IMG/VR virus record: IMGVR_UViG_3300006874_000125
Location: 1-25,358 of that record
Length of the DNA: 25,358 nt
From: a virus
Strand: one strand, 5' to 3'
Below, piece by piece: positions 1 to 6,502 of the stretch; positions within the stretch are counted from its first letter, which is position 1; every line of letters begins with the position of its first letter. The position numbers and the translations under genes were made by a program. The notes beneath the pieces were generated by a model. It was not told the origin of the DNA. It searched no databases and was given only the letters and a program-made list of their open reading frames with translations.

Positions 1-32
1 ACTGGCCCAGGGAATGTGTGTGAAAATTTAGC

Positions 33-82
33 CATAATCGTTTGTGATTATGAAGCTTGGGGAGGAGCCGAAACCCCTCCCC
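33..82 (-). terminator. Tandem hairpins after the capsid gene, possible terminator
   Basis: Two inverted repeats lie just past the stop of the capsid gene. The first pairs bases 59-65 (GGGGAGG) with 76-82 (CCTCCCC). The second pairs 33-39 (CATAATC) with 46-52 (GATTATG) around a 6-base loop. Read leftward, the second is followed by an A/T-rich stretch containing ATTTT but no long U tract. A transcription terminator or mRNA-stabilising 3' end for the abundant capsid message is the likely role. The lack of a strong U run keeps confidence moderate. Confidence 0.45.
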
Positions 83-95
83 TCACTCCAAATGA

Positions 96-1511
96 TTATC
101 CCTTGATTGCAACGTGCTGGTTAGCAGCACGAACCACGAGGTTACACTCCGAACGGTAGTGGAAGACCGCCTGGTCGCGACCTGCATCACCGTTGTTGTT
201 GTACCCCAACACGCCACCACCAGTCACCCAGTGCTCCATCTGACGGCTGTAGCCGTTGGCCTCCTTGTAGTACATGGCCAAGGACGGAGCCTTATTACCA
301 GTACGCGGGTCAGCCACGTTGGCCAGCGGGACCATAGCCCCCTGGTACACCGTGCTGGCGCCGAGGAGGGTGGGGTCGTTCAGCAGCTTCCAATCGTGCT
401 TGTGGAAGGTGTATCCACCACGCGTGAAGCTCTTGAAGCCAAGCTGTACAGCCATGTCAGCGTTGTTCTGGAACGCACCGAACTGACCAGGCAGACCTGC
501 CGTGACGCTCGTAGCGATACCAGAAGCCAACATGTCATCGATGGCCAAGTCTTGCTTCCGATTCAAGTACATGGCGTACTCTGCAGGAGCGCCGACCTTA
601 TCGAGCTCAAGGATGATGTCATCGATCTCAGCAAAGCTGTCGATCGGGTTAGCGTTGGCGCCAGAAACATTGATACCCAAAGTCTCCACTTGCGAGAAGT
701 ATCCGTCAGATCCAGCCAGGTCGTCCGTGAGATCCGTGCCACCCGCACTAGTGATGTATTGCTCACCGAAGAGGAGCATCATCTCACGCTGGTCCTCGAA
801 ACGCTTCCGAGCCTCCTGCTCTGCGTACATAAACCAACGGTACTCACCACCGCCGAGGTTGACCCAGCCGATGTTGGTAGCCTGTGAGCCACTCACCTCG
901 TGACGACCCTTGACGATCATGAACGGGTTGCTCCGCTTGTGAACGTCAGTTTCGTTGTAGGCACCAGGCTGCTCAGAACCTTGGGCGTACATATTGCCCA
1001 GCTTGATGAAGCTACCGTTACTACTGACATCAATGTCGGCTGCCGCGAACGTGCCACCGTCAAGCGGAACGAGGATAACGGGAGACACAGCAGTGCCCGT
1101 ACCGAAACCGCCAGACTGAACGATGAAGCGGGAGCCCGTATCGACTTCCATCAGCACGTCGTTAAGCTGGACGTTGTTCACGATATCGGTGTCCGTGCAG
1201 GTCACACTCACGCCAGCACCCGTATCAGAAGTGTTAGCAAGCGTGTAGTTCAAGACCCTGTGACGACGACCCACCTCGTACCAGTCGACCTGGTCTGAGG
1301 TTCCGCCGCTTTGTACGGCGCCCGTCAGCTCCAGGAATCCTGTGATGCCTTGGTTGCCGTAAGTCTCGACAAGCTCAGGCATGACGAAGTCCTTCGTCGT
1401 CTTGATCAGGGTGTCGAGAGTCGTGTATGTTTCAGGATTAGCACGAAAGTCGAGCGCAGCCTGGTTTTGGGTTGAAACGCCATTTGTAATAGCGCCTGTA
1501 GTTGTTGCCAT
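96..1511 (-). CDS. Major capsid protein
   Basis: A 471-aa protein that probably forms the icosahedral head shell. It has no signal peptide or membrane segment and is Gly/Asn/Thr rich, as expected for an HK97-fold capsid protein. A central block at residues 196-252 (KxRxEVSGxxATNxGWV, then WFMYAEQEARKRFEDxREM) resembles a conserved region I associate with crAss-like and related phage capsid proteins; that resemblance is from memory. The gene directly follows a scaffold-like gene, the classic scaffold-capsid order, with a 12-base gap. The ATG has an A-rich leader (AATAAGAAAAG) rather than a strong Shine-Dalgarno. Tandem hairpins follow the stop. No other protein here has the right size and position for this role. 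Confidence 0.85.
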   Translation of the reverse strand: MATTTGAITNGVSTQNQAALDFRANPETYTTLDTLIKTTKDFVMPELVETYGNQGITGFLELTGAVQSGGTSDQVDWYEVGRRHRVLNYTLANTSDTGAGVSVTCTDTDIVNNVQLNDVLMEVDTGSRFIVQSGGFGTGTAVSPVILVPLDGGTFAAADIDVSSNGSFIKLGNMYAQGSEQPGAYNETDVHKRSNPFMIVKGRHEVSGSQATNIGWVNLGGGEYRWFMYAEQEARKRFEDQREMMLLFGEQYITSAGGTDLTDDLAGSDGYFSQVETLGINVSGANANPIDSFAEIDDIILELDKVGAPAEYAMYLNRKQDLAIDDMLASGIATSVTAGLPGQFGAFQNNADMAVQLGFKSFTRGGYTFHKHDWKLLNDPTLLGASTVYQGAMVPLANVADPRTGNKAPSLAMYYKEANGYSRQMEHWVTGGGVLGYNNNGDAGRDQAVFHYRSECNLVVRAANQHVAIKG

Positions 1512-1523
1512 CTTTTCTTATTG

Positions 1524-2702
1524 TTAGATGTTGAATGTCATTGTGGAACGATTTCCACGAAGAATATCCCTGACCTGTTCGCCCAGGGGGTTTGTGTTTT
1601 GAGTGCCAGAGACGTCATCAGGCGCCTTGGCTTGAACGTTAGCTGCATTCTGCACCACTCCGCGCTGACCATCGCTCATGCCCTGCCGATAGGCAGACTG
1701 CACGATCTTATCGATGTTGTCAATCACTGTGCGGTGAGAGGACAGCATGTCGAAATCCCAGCTCCCATCTTCACGGACGTATGGATCAAAGAAGTTTTCG
1801 AGGTTGGCGTTCTTGTACGCCAGTTGCTTCTTGTACTCCTGGTCCATTCCGAAGGTGAACGTCTTGTCGTTACCGAGATCAAACTCGATACCTTCCATAG
1901 CGTCCAGGTTATACGCCATCTCACGAACCCAGTTCTGGTCAATCAGCGGTTCGGCTTCTGCCTGCTGAGGGGCCTCTGTGGGTTTAGGGGCGACGTAATT
2001 GGAACGCATACGGTCGATACTCTCACGAGCAGACGTTGCATCCATCTTCAATTGAAGCTGAGCCATACGCTTCTGGTCATCCGTAGCATCGGCGCCAGGA
2101 GCATACTTGCTCTTGATGAGTAGTCCCAGTTCCTCCCCGTTCAGGTTCGGATGCTCTGACGCCATATGGACACGTACCGCCGTGATATCGTCCATCTCGG
2201 ACGGGTTAAGCGACTGATACCTGAACCAATCTTGCGCAGACCTACCTGTGTCCTGCATAAACTTGGAGATCACTTGCAGCCCCTCATCAAGCTGCGGTTG
2301 CGACAGTTCCTCGAATGACTGAATCGGTCTCCCCAGCTTCTCGCTGAGGTATGAGATTACAGCACCATCAACATCCTGTTGCGAATACCGACCCACTTGT
2401 GGCTCAGGCTGAAACCTGCGATCATCAAATGGTTCTGTGGTTTGAGGCTCAGTAAAAGCCTCTGGCTCAACAGCCGTCGTCTCCTCCTGCTCTGCAAAAT
2501 CTCTTTGCATACTAGCAGCCAAAGCTTCAGGGCTATCAAAAATTTCAAAGGGGGCCTTCTGCTCTTGAGCAGGAGCCACCTCCACAGGGGCTTCCTGAAT
2601 CGTAGGCTCCTGAGTCGGAGCTTCCTGTACGGGTGCCTCTGTTACCGCTTCTTGTGCGGGGGCCTGCTCGACGACAGGCTCTTGTACTTGTGCTTCTTCC
2701 AT
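1524..2702 (-). CDS. Probable capsid scaffold protein
   Basis: A 392-aa acidic protein. Residues 1 to about 48 are a low-complexity string of Gln/Glu/Ala/Pro/Val repeats (VQEP, APAQEA, EAPVQEAP), followed by another disordered acidic stretch to about residue 105. The rest is charged and helix-rich (KLGRPIQSFEELSQPQLDEGLQ; LQLKMDATSARESIDRMRSNY). Position immediately before the capsid gene, the acidic disordered N-terminus and the helical body fit a scaffold, which occupies the inside of the procapsid and leaves during maturation. No protease domain is visible. The 16-base gap before the ATG is entirely A/T apart from part of the previous stop, which is a Bacteroidota-type start context. The function is inferred from position and composition. 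Confidence 0.7.
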   Translation of the reverse strand: MEEAQVQEPVVEQAPAQEAVTEAPVQEAPTQEPTIQEAPVEVAPAQEQKAPFEIFDSPEALAASMQRDFAEQEETTAVEPEAFTEPQTTEPFDDRRFQPEPQVGRYSQQDVDGAVISYLSEKLGRPIQSFEELSQPQLDEGLQVISKFMQDTGRSAQDWFRYQSLNPSEMDDITAVRVHMASEHPNLNGEELGLLIKSKYAPGADATDDQKRMAQLQLKMDATSARESIDRMRSNYVAPKPTEAPQQAEAEPLIDQNWVREMAYNLDAMEGIEFDLGNDKTFTFGMDQEYKKQLAYKNANLENFFDPYVREDGSWDFDMLSSHRTVIDNIDKIVQSAYRQGMSDGQRGVVQNAANVQAKAPDDVSGTQNTNPLGEQVRDILRGNRSTMTFNI

Positions 2703-2718
2703 TTTATTTAATTATATA

Positions 2719-2979
2719 TCAATAGTATGCCAGCAGGCCAGCCCCCACCACTGAGGTAAAGCTGCCGTACAGAGTGCCGCCAGGCTGAACCGCAATGGTC
2801 TGACTAGTAGCCACGTCTTTGTAGACAGTACTTTGGAACGTCTTCATGCGACCAATGACTGCCGCATCGATGGCGGCGTCGGTAGGATTGTGAAGGGCGT
2901 AAGTAGTATGATCCGTATAAGCATTGCTGCCTGACAGGATCACCATGTTGTTAGGAAAGGCTGAACTAGGATGTGCCAT
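2719..2979 (-). CDS. Small hypothetical virion-region protein
   Basis: An 86-aa protein of unrecognised family. It is rich in Ala, Thr, Ser, Val and Tyr, has few charges, and ends in a hydrophobic aromatic tail (GAGLLAYY). That composition suits a small beta-structured virion component such as a decoration or head-completion protein, but no motif assigns it. The ATG overlaps the stop of the preceding gene in a TAATG junction, so it is probably translationally coupled. It lies between two small structural-type genes and the scaffold, which makes a head role plausible but unproven. Confidence 0.6.
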   Translation of the reverse strand: MAHPSSAFPNNMVILSGSNAYTDHTTYALHNPTDAAIDAAVIGRMKTFQSTVYKDVATSQTIAVQPGGTLYGSFTSVVGAGLLAYY

Positions 2980-3386
2980 TAGCTGAGTCTTACTGCGGAG
3001 CTATCCAATCCGAATACTCCATAATCAATCAATTGATCCACCTTAGTCCCGTAGGCTTTTAGGCTGGTGTCGTTTTTTGCAGGAAAGAATGCAAACTCAC
3101 CGCCAGCCAGCTTCATGATTACAGGGTCATCCGCTGCTGTATCCGCATAGACATAGATGTAGTCCTCTTTCTCTACCGCCAGGTTCTGAATGAAAACGTA
3201 TGCTACTTCGAGCTTATCACTAGGTTTATTGATAACCGTAGCATCAGCCCCCGCTGAGGTGCCGAGTACTTTACTGCGGATCAAACTCCCTGAATCCGCC
3301 AACACATTCGCTGACGCATTCAAAGACAGAGGTGAGCTCATCACCCCAGGGCTCTGCAGTGTTAGATTAGCTCGAATGTTCGCCAT
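2979..3386 (-). CDS. Small beta-rich structural-type protein
   Basis: A 135-aa protein with predicted beta character and low charge. The pattern YVFIQNLAVEKEDYIYVYAD followed by LAGGEFAFFPAK parallels segments in the preceding protein (YIKNTS..., then YAGDWLFIPW) and in the 150-aa protein at 17882-18334 (YFRITNLD..., then LDAGESYVLF). All three have an aromatic-Ile-x-Asn strand, a second strand and a Leu/Tyr-x-Gly-Gly/Asp turn, so they may share a beta-sandwich fold. Such proteins could be auxiliary capsid or fibre components. The start overlaps the upstream stop (TAATG) and its own stop overlaps the next start the same way. Confidence 0.65.
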   Translation of the reverse strand: MANIRANLTLQSPGVMSSPLSLNASANVLADSGSLIRSKVLGTSAGADATVINKPSDKLEVAYVFIQNLAVEKEDYIYVYADTAADDPVIMKLAGGEFAFFPAKNDTSLKAYGTKVDQLIDYGVFGLDSSAVRLS

Positions 3387-3796
3387 TAGGCTTCGAAGAT
3401 CAGTGCGTACTCAACCGTCAGAGATGTCGCAACACTGGGGGTATACACGATGTCTGCATCAGTCGTAGTAGTATCCGCATTCCAGGGGATGAATAGCCAG
3501 TCACCTGCATACAAGCGACCGATCTCCGTCCCTCCAATTTTCACCTGAACATACTCCGTGGCCACGGTGCTGGTGTTCTTGATGTACACCTTATGATTTT
3601 TATCGTCCGTGTAGTCTGCTGCTGCAAACAAGGTGACATCAGACGTAGCCAAAGTTGTCTTACGACCGACACCAGTAGTCTGATCCAGACCAGTGGTTGT
3701 TCCAGCCTTGGTCAGCGTGCTCGTCGTAGACAGAGCCAACGCATCACCAGTCAGGTCGGAGCTGGAGAGAGTTACTGTTGCAGTTGTCGTAGGCAT
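3386..3796 (-). CDS. Small beta-rich structural-type protein, Thr-rich
   Basis: A 136-aa protein with a Thr/Ser/Ala-rich N-terminal half and a beta-rich C-terminal half. The segment VYIKNTSTVATEYVQVKIG followed by RLYAGDWLFIPWNAD resembles its neighbour at 2979-3386 and the protein at 17882-18334. It is the first gene of a small unit: a TATATTTG box at 3818-3825 lies 21 bases before the ATG, in a 38-base gap. The stop overlaps the next start (TAATG). It is probably a minor virion component such as a decoration protein or a tail-tip or neck component; the exact role cannot be read from the sequence. Confidence 0.65.
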   Translation of the reverse strand: MPTTTATVTLSSSDLTGDALALSTTSTLTKAGTTTGLDQTTGVGRKTTLATSDVTLFAAADYTDDKNHKVYIKNTSTVATEYVQVKIGGTEIGRLYAGDWLFIPWNADTTTTDADIVYTPSVATSLTVEYALIFEA

Positions 3797-3817
3797 TTTT
3801 CTGTTAGTATTTGCCTA

Positions 3818-3825
3818 CAAATATA
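3818..3825 (-). promoter_or_regulatory. TATATTTG promoter-like box
   Basis: An exact TATATTTG on the minus strand in the gap between 3797 and 3834. It fits the Bacteroidota -7 consensus TAnnTTTG. The predicted start of transcription would leave a leader of about 15 bases before the ATG at 3796. No TTTG box is visible at the usual upstream spacing, so sigma recognition is uncertain. It is one of five copies in the window, all upstream of minus-strand genes. Confidence 0.55.
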
Positions 3826-3834
3826 ATACTAAAT

Positions 3835-4068
3835 CTATTTGCGCTTTTTCTTTGCTTTGCTCTTAGCGCCAGCAGCAATCTTAGCTGCTTCTTTTTTACC
3901 AAAGGCAGACTTAACTCTAGCCATAGCCCAAGCATGTTGTGATGTCTTGGGTCTGTTTCCGCTGCTCATATATGCAGCCAAGCCTCTGCGATAAACTTCT
4001 TTCTGGGCAGCAGACAGCCCAGCCATACCCCCCTTCTTCGTCTTACCTCCTTTCTTGTAAACCTTCAT
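3835..4068 (-). CDS. Small very basic protein with Gly-Gly N-terminus
   Basis: A 77-aa protein with a large excess of Lys. The N-terminus MKVYKKGGKTKKGG resembles the basic Gly-Gly leaders of larger proteins at the right end of the window. A central segment (GNRPKTSQHAWAMARVKSAFGKKEAAK) is of a type common in small phage proteins encoded near head genes. The C-terminus is a run of Lys/Arg/Ala (AKSKAKKKRK). Nucleic-acid binding or charge neutralisation inside the capsid is plausible, but no defined fold is recognised. The ATG overlaps the upstream stop (ATGA). Confidence 0.6.
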   Translation of the reverse strand: MKVYKKGGKTKKGGMAGLSAAQKEVYRRGLAAYMSSGNRPKTSQHAWAMARVKSAFGKKEAAKIAAGAKSKAKKKRK

Positions 4069-4262
4069 AGCTTATCCCGTCTCTTCATCAACTCTTTCAG
4101 ACGCTTTGCTACAGCAGGGGGGAACCCCTTCTTCTTTCGCTTATCCTTTGTGCCACGATGCTTCTCGTAAATCGCCGAGATCTCACTCATCAGCCGCTTA
4201 CGCTCCCCTACGTTTTTACTTCCTTTCGTGTACTTAGGGTTGAACTTCTTCACCTTAGCCAT
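4065..4262 (-). CDS. Small basic protein
   Basis: A 65-aa, strongly basic protein, probably largely helical (RKRLMSEISAIYEKHRGT, then AVAKRLKELMKRRDKL). The C-terminal half looks like a basic amphipathic helix. It overlaps both neighbours (8 bases with the upstream gene, ATGA with the downstream one), which supports it as real and co-translated. It is one of four tiny basic proteins encoded in this kilobase. No family is recognised; DNA or RNA binding is an inference from charge only. Confidence 0.6.
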   Translation of the reverse strand: MAKVKKFNPKYTKGSKNVGERKRLMSEISAIYEKHRGTKDKRKKKGFPPAVAKRLKELMKRRDKL

Positions 4263-4440
4263 GACTGACTAGTTTAAACTTGGCCTTGGCTTCCGCACCT
4301 GGGTGTGGCTTGTAATCCCCCTTCATTAGGAAGTACCTTCCATTCTCCTGCATCCAGTGATGTCCAGCAGGTGGATCTACAGCCACAGTCTTCTGTGAGA
4401 CCTTTAGCTTTCCGTTCTTGTTCTTCTTGACGGCATTCAC
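4255..4440 (-). CDS. Small HHWM-type hypothetical protein, GTG start
   Basis: A 61-aa basic protein containing PPAGHHWMQENGRYFLMKGDY, a compact motif I associate with small conserved phage proteins of unknown role. The start is GTG: bases 4438-4440 read CAC on the plus strand, and the GTGA overlap with the upstream stop supports it. The nearby ATG at 4436 is out of frame. It overlaps the next gene by 8 bases. It may act with the other tiny basic proteins around it, but the function is unknown. Confidence 0.55.
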   Translation of the reverse strand: MNAVKKNKNGKLKVSQKTVAVDPPAGHHWMQENGRYFLMKGDYKPHPGAEAKAKFKLVSHG

Positions 4441-4640
4441 TGCATCTGATTCTTTGCAAGCAGCATTTTGATCTCCTGGATTTCTGTCAGAAGCGTATCA
4501 ATCTTGCTTTTGAACTCACCGTTGTCCATCTCCAGGACCTTAACGCGCGACTTGAGGGTGGTAAAATCTGACTGAAACTTGAGCCACATTCCTACCAGTC
4601 CCCCCGCTACTGTAAGAAGTTCGAATTGTGTAAGGTCCAT
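4437..4640 (-). CDS. Small membrane-anchored coiled-coil protein
   Basis: A 67-aa protein. Residues 7-20 (LLTVAGGLVGMWLK) form a short hydrophobic segment, followed by a heptad-rich helix (VKVLEMDNGEFKSKIDTLL, then IKMLLAKNQ). This arrangement, one N-terminal membrane segment plus a cytoplasmic or periplasmic coiled coil, is common in small phage lysis accessory or hemolysin-XhlA-like proteins, but also in scaffolding peptides. The ATG at 4640 overlaps the upstream stop (TAATG) and is preferred to the GTG two codons upstream. Role unproven. Confidence 0.6.
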   Translation of the reverse strand: MDLTQFELLTVAGGLVGMWLKFQSDFTTLKSRVKVLEMDNGEFKSKIDTLLTEIQEIKMLLAKNQMQ

Positions 4641-4918
4641 TACCACTTGACTTTATCGGCCCAGTATGCTGCACTCATCTTACCCTTCTTGATGTTCCGC
4701 GCATGACGGGCTTTGAAGGATGCACGCTGCTTGGCGTTCTGATTTGTCTTGGCTCCCTGCTCCCCAAAGCGAATCAGCTTTACCTTATTGCCTTCTTTAG
4801 CCAACACGATGTGCGACTTCTTCGGGTGTTTAGGTGTGCGCTTAGCTTTGTTTACACCCGATAAACCGTGCTTCTTGAGTAGGTTTTTTACTCTAGTAGA
4901 TGTAGGAGAGCTTGCCAT
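4640..4918 (-). CDS. Small basic conserved phage protein (FKARH motif)
   Basis: A 92-aa, Lys-rich protein. The C-terminal half follows a pattern I associate with small head-region phage proteins: a Leu-Ile-Arg-Phe-Gly strand (KLIRFGEQGAKTNQ), then an Arg/Phe-Lys-Ala-Arg-His segment, then KGKMSAAYWADKVKW at the C-terminus. The biochemical role of this family is not known to me. It is the first gene of a five-gene string of tiny proteins. A TATATTTG box ends only 4 bases before its ATG. Confidence 0.65.
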   Translation of the reverse strand: MASSPTSTRVKNLLKKHGLSGVNKAKRTPKHPKKSHIVLAKEGNKVKLIRFGEQGAKTNQNAKQRASFKARHARNIKKGKMSAAYWADKVKW

Positions 4919-4922
4919 TATG

Positions 4923-4930
4923 CAAATATA
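4923..4930 (-). promoter_or_regulatory. TATATTTG box 4 bases before the ATG
   Basis: An exact TATATTTG on the minus strand inside the 16-base gap between two genes. The G of the box is followed by four bases (CATA) and then the ATG at 4918. If it acts as a Bacteroidota -7 box, transcription would begin at about the A of the ATG, giving a leaderless mRNA. The same 4-base spacing recurs at 16443 and 18339. A translation-initiation role cannot be excluded. Confidence 0.5.
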
Positions 4931-4934
4931 ATTC

Positions 4935-5195
4935 CTACGGCTTTACACCATATTCACCTTCGGTCAAGGTGTACGTCTTGGTTCCCCCAGTGTCCTGACA
5001 CAGATAGGTCATGCTAAAAGTCTCTCCTGCTGGGACCTCTAGCGTTTCATATGAACCCACATAAGTACCATCAACCTGCAGGCATTCTTCGTATGTCTGC
5101 TCAATAAACCCCCACTCCATGTTTGGACAATTAGCGTCAGTCCATGTTGACTCAAGATCCTGCTCCGACGCGATCACTGCTGTTCTGGTAGCCAT
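4935..5195 (-). CDS. Small hypothetical protein after the RCC1 gene
   Basis: An 86-aa acidic protein of unrecognised family, with three Cys (residues about 23, 38 and 66) and many Thr, Tyr and Glu. Short alternating hydrophobic patterns (YETLEVPAGETFSMTYLC; TKTYTLTEGEYGV) suggest a small beta domain. The ATG overlaps the stop of the RCC1-repeat gene (TAATG), so the two are co-translated. It could be a tail or fibre accessory protein, but nothing beyond position supports that. Confidence 0.6.
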   Translation of the reverse strand: MATRTAVIASEQDLESTWTDANCPNMEWGFIEQTYEECLQVDGTYVGSYETLEVPAGETFSMTYLCQDTGGTKTYTLTEGEYGVKP

Positions 5196-6502
5196 TATGT
5201 TGCTGCTGTTGCGATTGTTACCACCTCGCCTAAACTACCGTTTTGTTCTTTGTATGCGACAAGTATGTGGTTAATACCGACGGTAATATCATTTCCCTGA
5301 AGAAGAGTGTTTATCGACTCCCAAGTGTTGTCTGTTGTCGGTGATTTGCTGCTGGTGTTTGCTGCAAAAGAGTTTATTCCTATAGTATTTCCATGATTTG
5401 CATACCAAGCCCCGTTCTTCTTTGCAAAAAGAATCTGTATTCCTGTGTTCGACGATGTTTCGTGGGATAATATTTCTTCGTAATCAGTGTCAGTTCCGCA
5501 CTGACGATACGTTCTGTCTGCTGTTGTAGGCCCGATATTGTATTGGAAAACTGAGCCTCTCGACCCATGAAGAGAACCATCGGTCTTAATACAAAAGCCT
5601 TGGTGCCTCGCCTTAGCATAAGGTATATCCCAGTCAGTGTCAGTACCTGCTTGTACTGGATACAAAGAATCTGTTGTATTGCCTTGACCTAAGTGACCAT
5701 CATTGGCATCGCCAAAAGCAAAGAGCTTTCCGCTTGTTGTGACAACCATAGTTGATTGATAGCCTGCGCTAATCTTCTCTATTGTTTCGGTCCAGTCTGT
5801 ACTCGCACCAGATTTCACTCTCGTAAAAGGCTTTGTGCTACCAGCGGTAGTTCCTACTCCTGTCTTCCCCCAATAGTTAATTCCGCATGAATACAAATAT
5901 TCAGACCCCGTTCCTCCTTTGATTGCTATGGTAACAGCAGGGAAAGTTGGGAAGCAATCAATGTCTATCCAGTCGGTGTCACTGCCGAACTGAGACCACC
6001 CGTAGTTTGTGGAGGTTGTGCTACCAGTTCCTGTATCTCCGCTATCGGCAAACTGGCTAATCCTTCCGCACCACCATAGCTCACCGTTGGTTTTAATAGC
6101 CCAGCATCCATTGTCGTGGGGCGCGAACTTACTTACGCCCGTTAAACATTGTACAAGCTGATGTTCATCGCTGGAAACAGACCTTCCAAGGCTAGTGTTT
6201 TGTGACCACCCAGAAGAATATAGGTTTCCAGAACTGTCAAGAGCAAAAGTGTGGTAATTACCATCTTTTATTCTTACGATGTCCGTTCTAGTAGAAATCT
6301 GCGCCTTGTACAAGCCAACTGCAGAGTCTCCAAAAAACTCCTGAGCGTCAGGCATTCTACTATTGAATCCACCCCCCTCAAAATAAAGAACCCCTGTACT
6401 CGACTCTGATACCCCGCCGCCGCCGCCTGAGGCTACCGTTTGTCCACTAATCTTTGCAATATCGGCCATGGTTATACCACTGTATTTTGCTATGTCTGGC
6501 AT
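5195..6502 (-). CDS. RCC1-like beta-propeller tail or fibre protein
   Basis: A 435-aa protein. Residues 1-25 hold a repeated motif (DIAKYSG, then DIAKISG) that looks like a short attachment element, followed by a Gly-rich linker (residues 26-30). From about residue 75 to 330 there are RCC1-type units: a buried strand, then GxLYSSGWSQNTSLGRS, ELWWCGRIS, LYSCGINYWGKTGVG, KLFAFGDANDGHLGQG. These are the classic W/F-G-x(4)-G-x-LG turns of seven-bladed RCC1 propellers. Known RCC1 domains bind proteins or ligands; here a receptor-binding or adhesive role is inferred from its place directly after the collagen-like fibre gene. Both ends overlap neighbours through TAATG junctions. Confidence 0.7.
   Translation of the reverse strand: MPDIAKYSGITMADIAKISGQTVASGGGGGVSESSTGVLYFEGGGFNSRMPDAQEFFGDSAVGLYKAQISTRTDIVRIKDGNYHTFALDSSGNLYSSGWSQNTSLGRSVSSDEHQLVQCLTGVSKFAPHDNGCWAIKTNGELWWCGRISQFADSGDTGTGSTTSTNYGWSQFGSDTDWIDIDCFPTFPAVTIAIKGGTGSEYLYSCGINYWGKTGVGTTAGSTKPFTRVKSGASTDWTETIEKISAGYQSTMVVTTSGKLFAFGDANDGHLGQGNTTDSLYPVQAGTDTDWDIPYAKARHQGFCIKTDGSLHGSRGSVFQYNIGPTTADRTYRQCGTDTDYEEILSHETSSNTGIQILFAKKNGAWYANHGNTIGINSFAANTSSKSPTTDNTWESINTLLQGNDITVGINHILVAYKEQNGSLGEVVTIATAAT

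Noticed and set aside
114-887. Long plus-strand open frame over the capsid gene
   Set aside because: It is antisense to the capsid gene, has no recognisable domain, and its composition (many Val, Arg, His) is that of a shadow frame.
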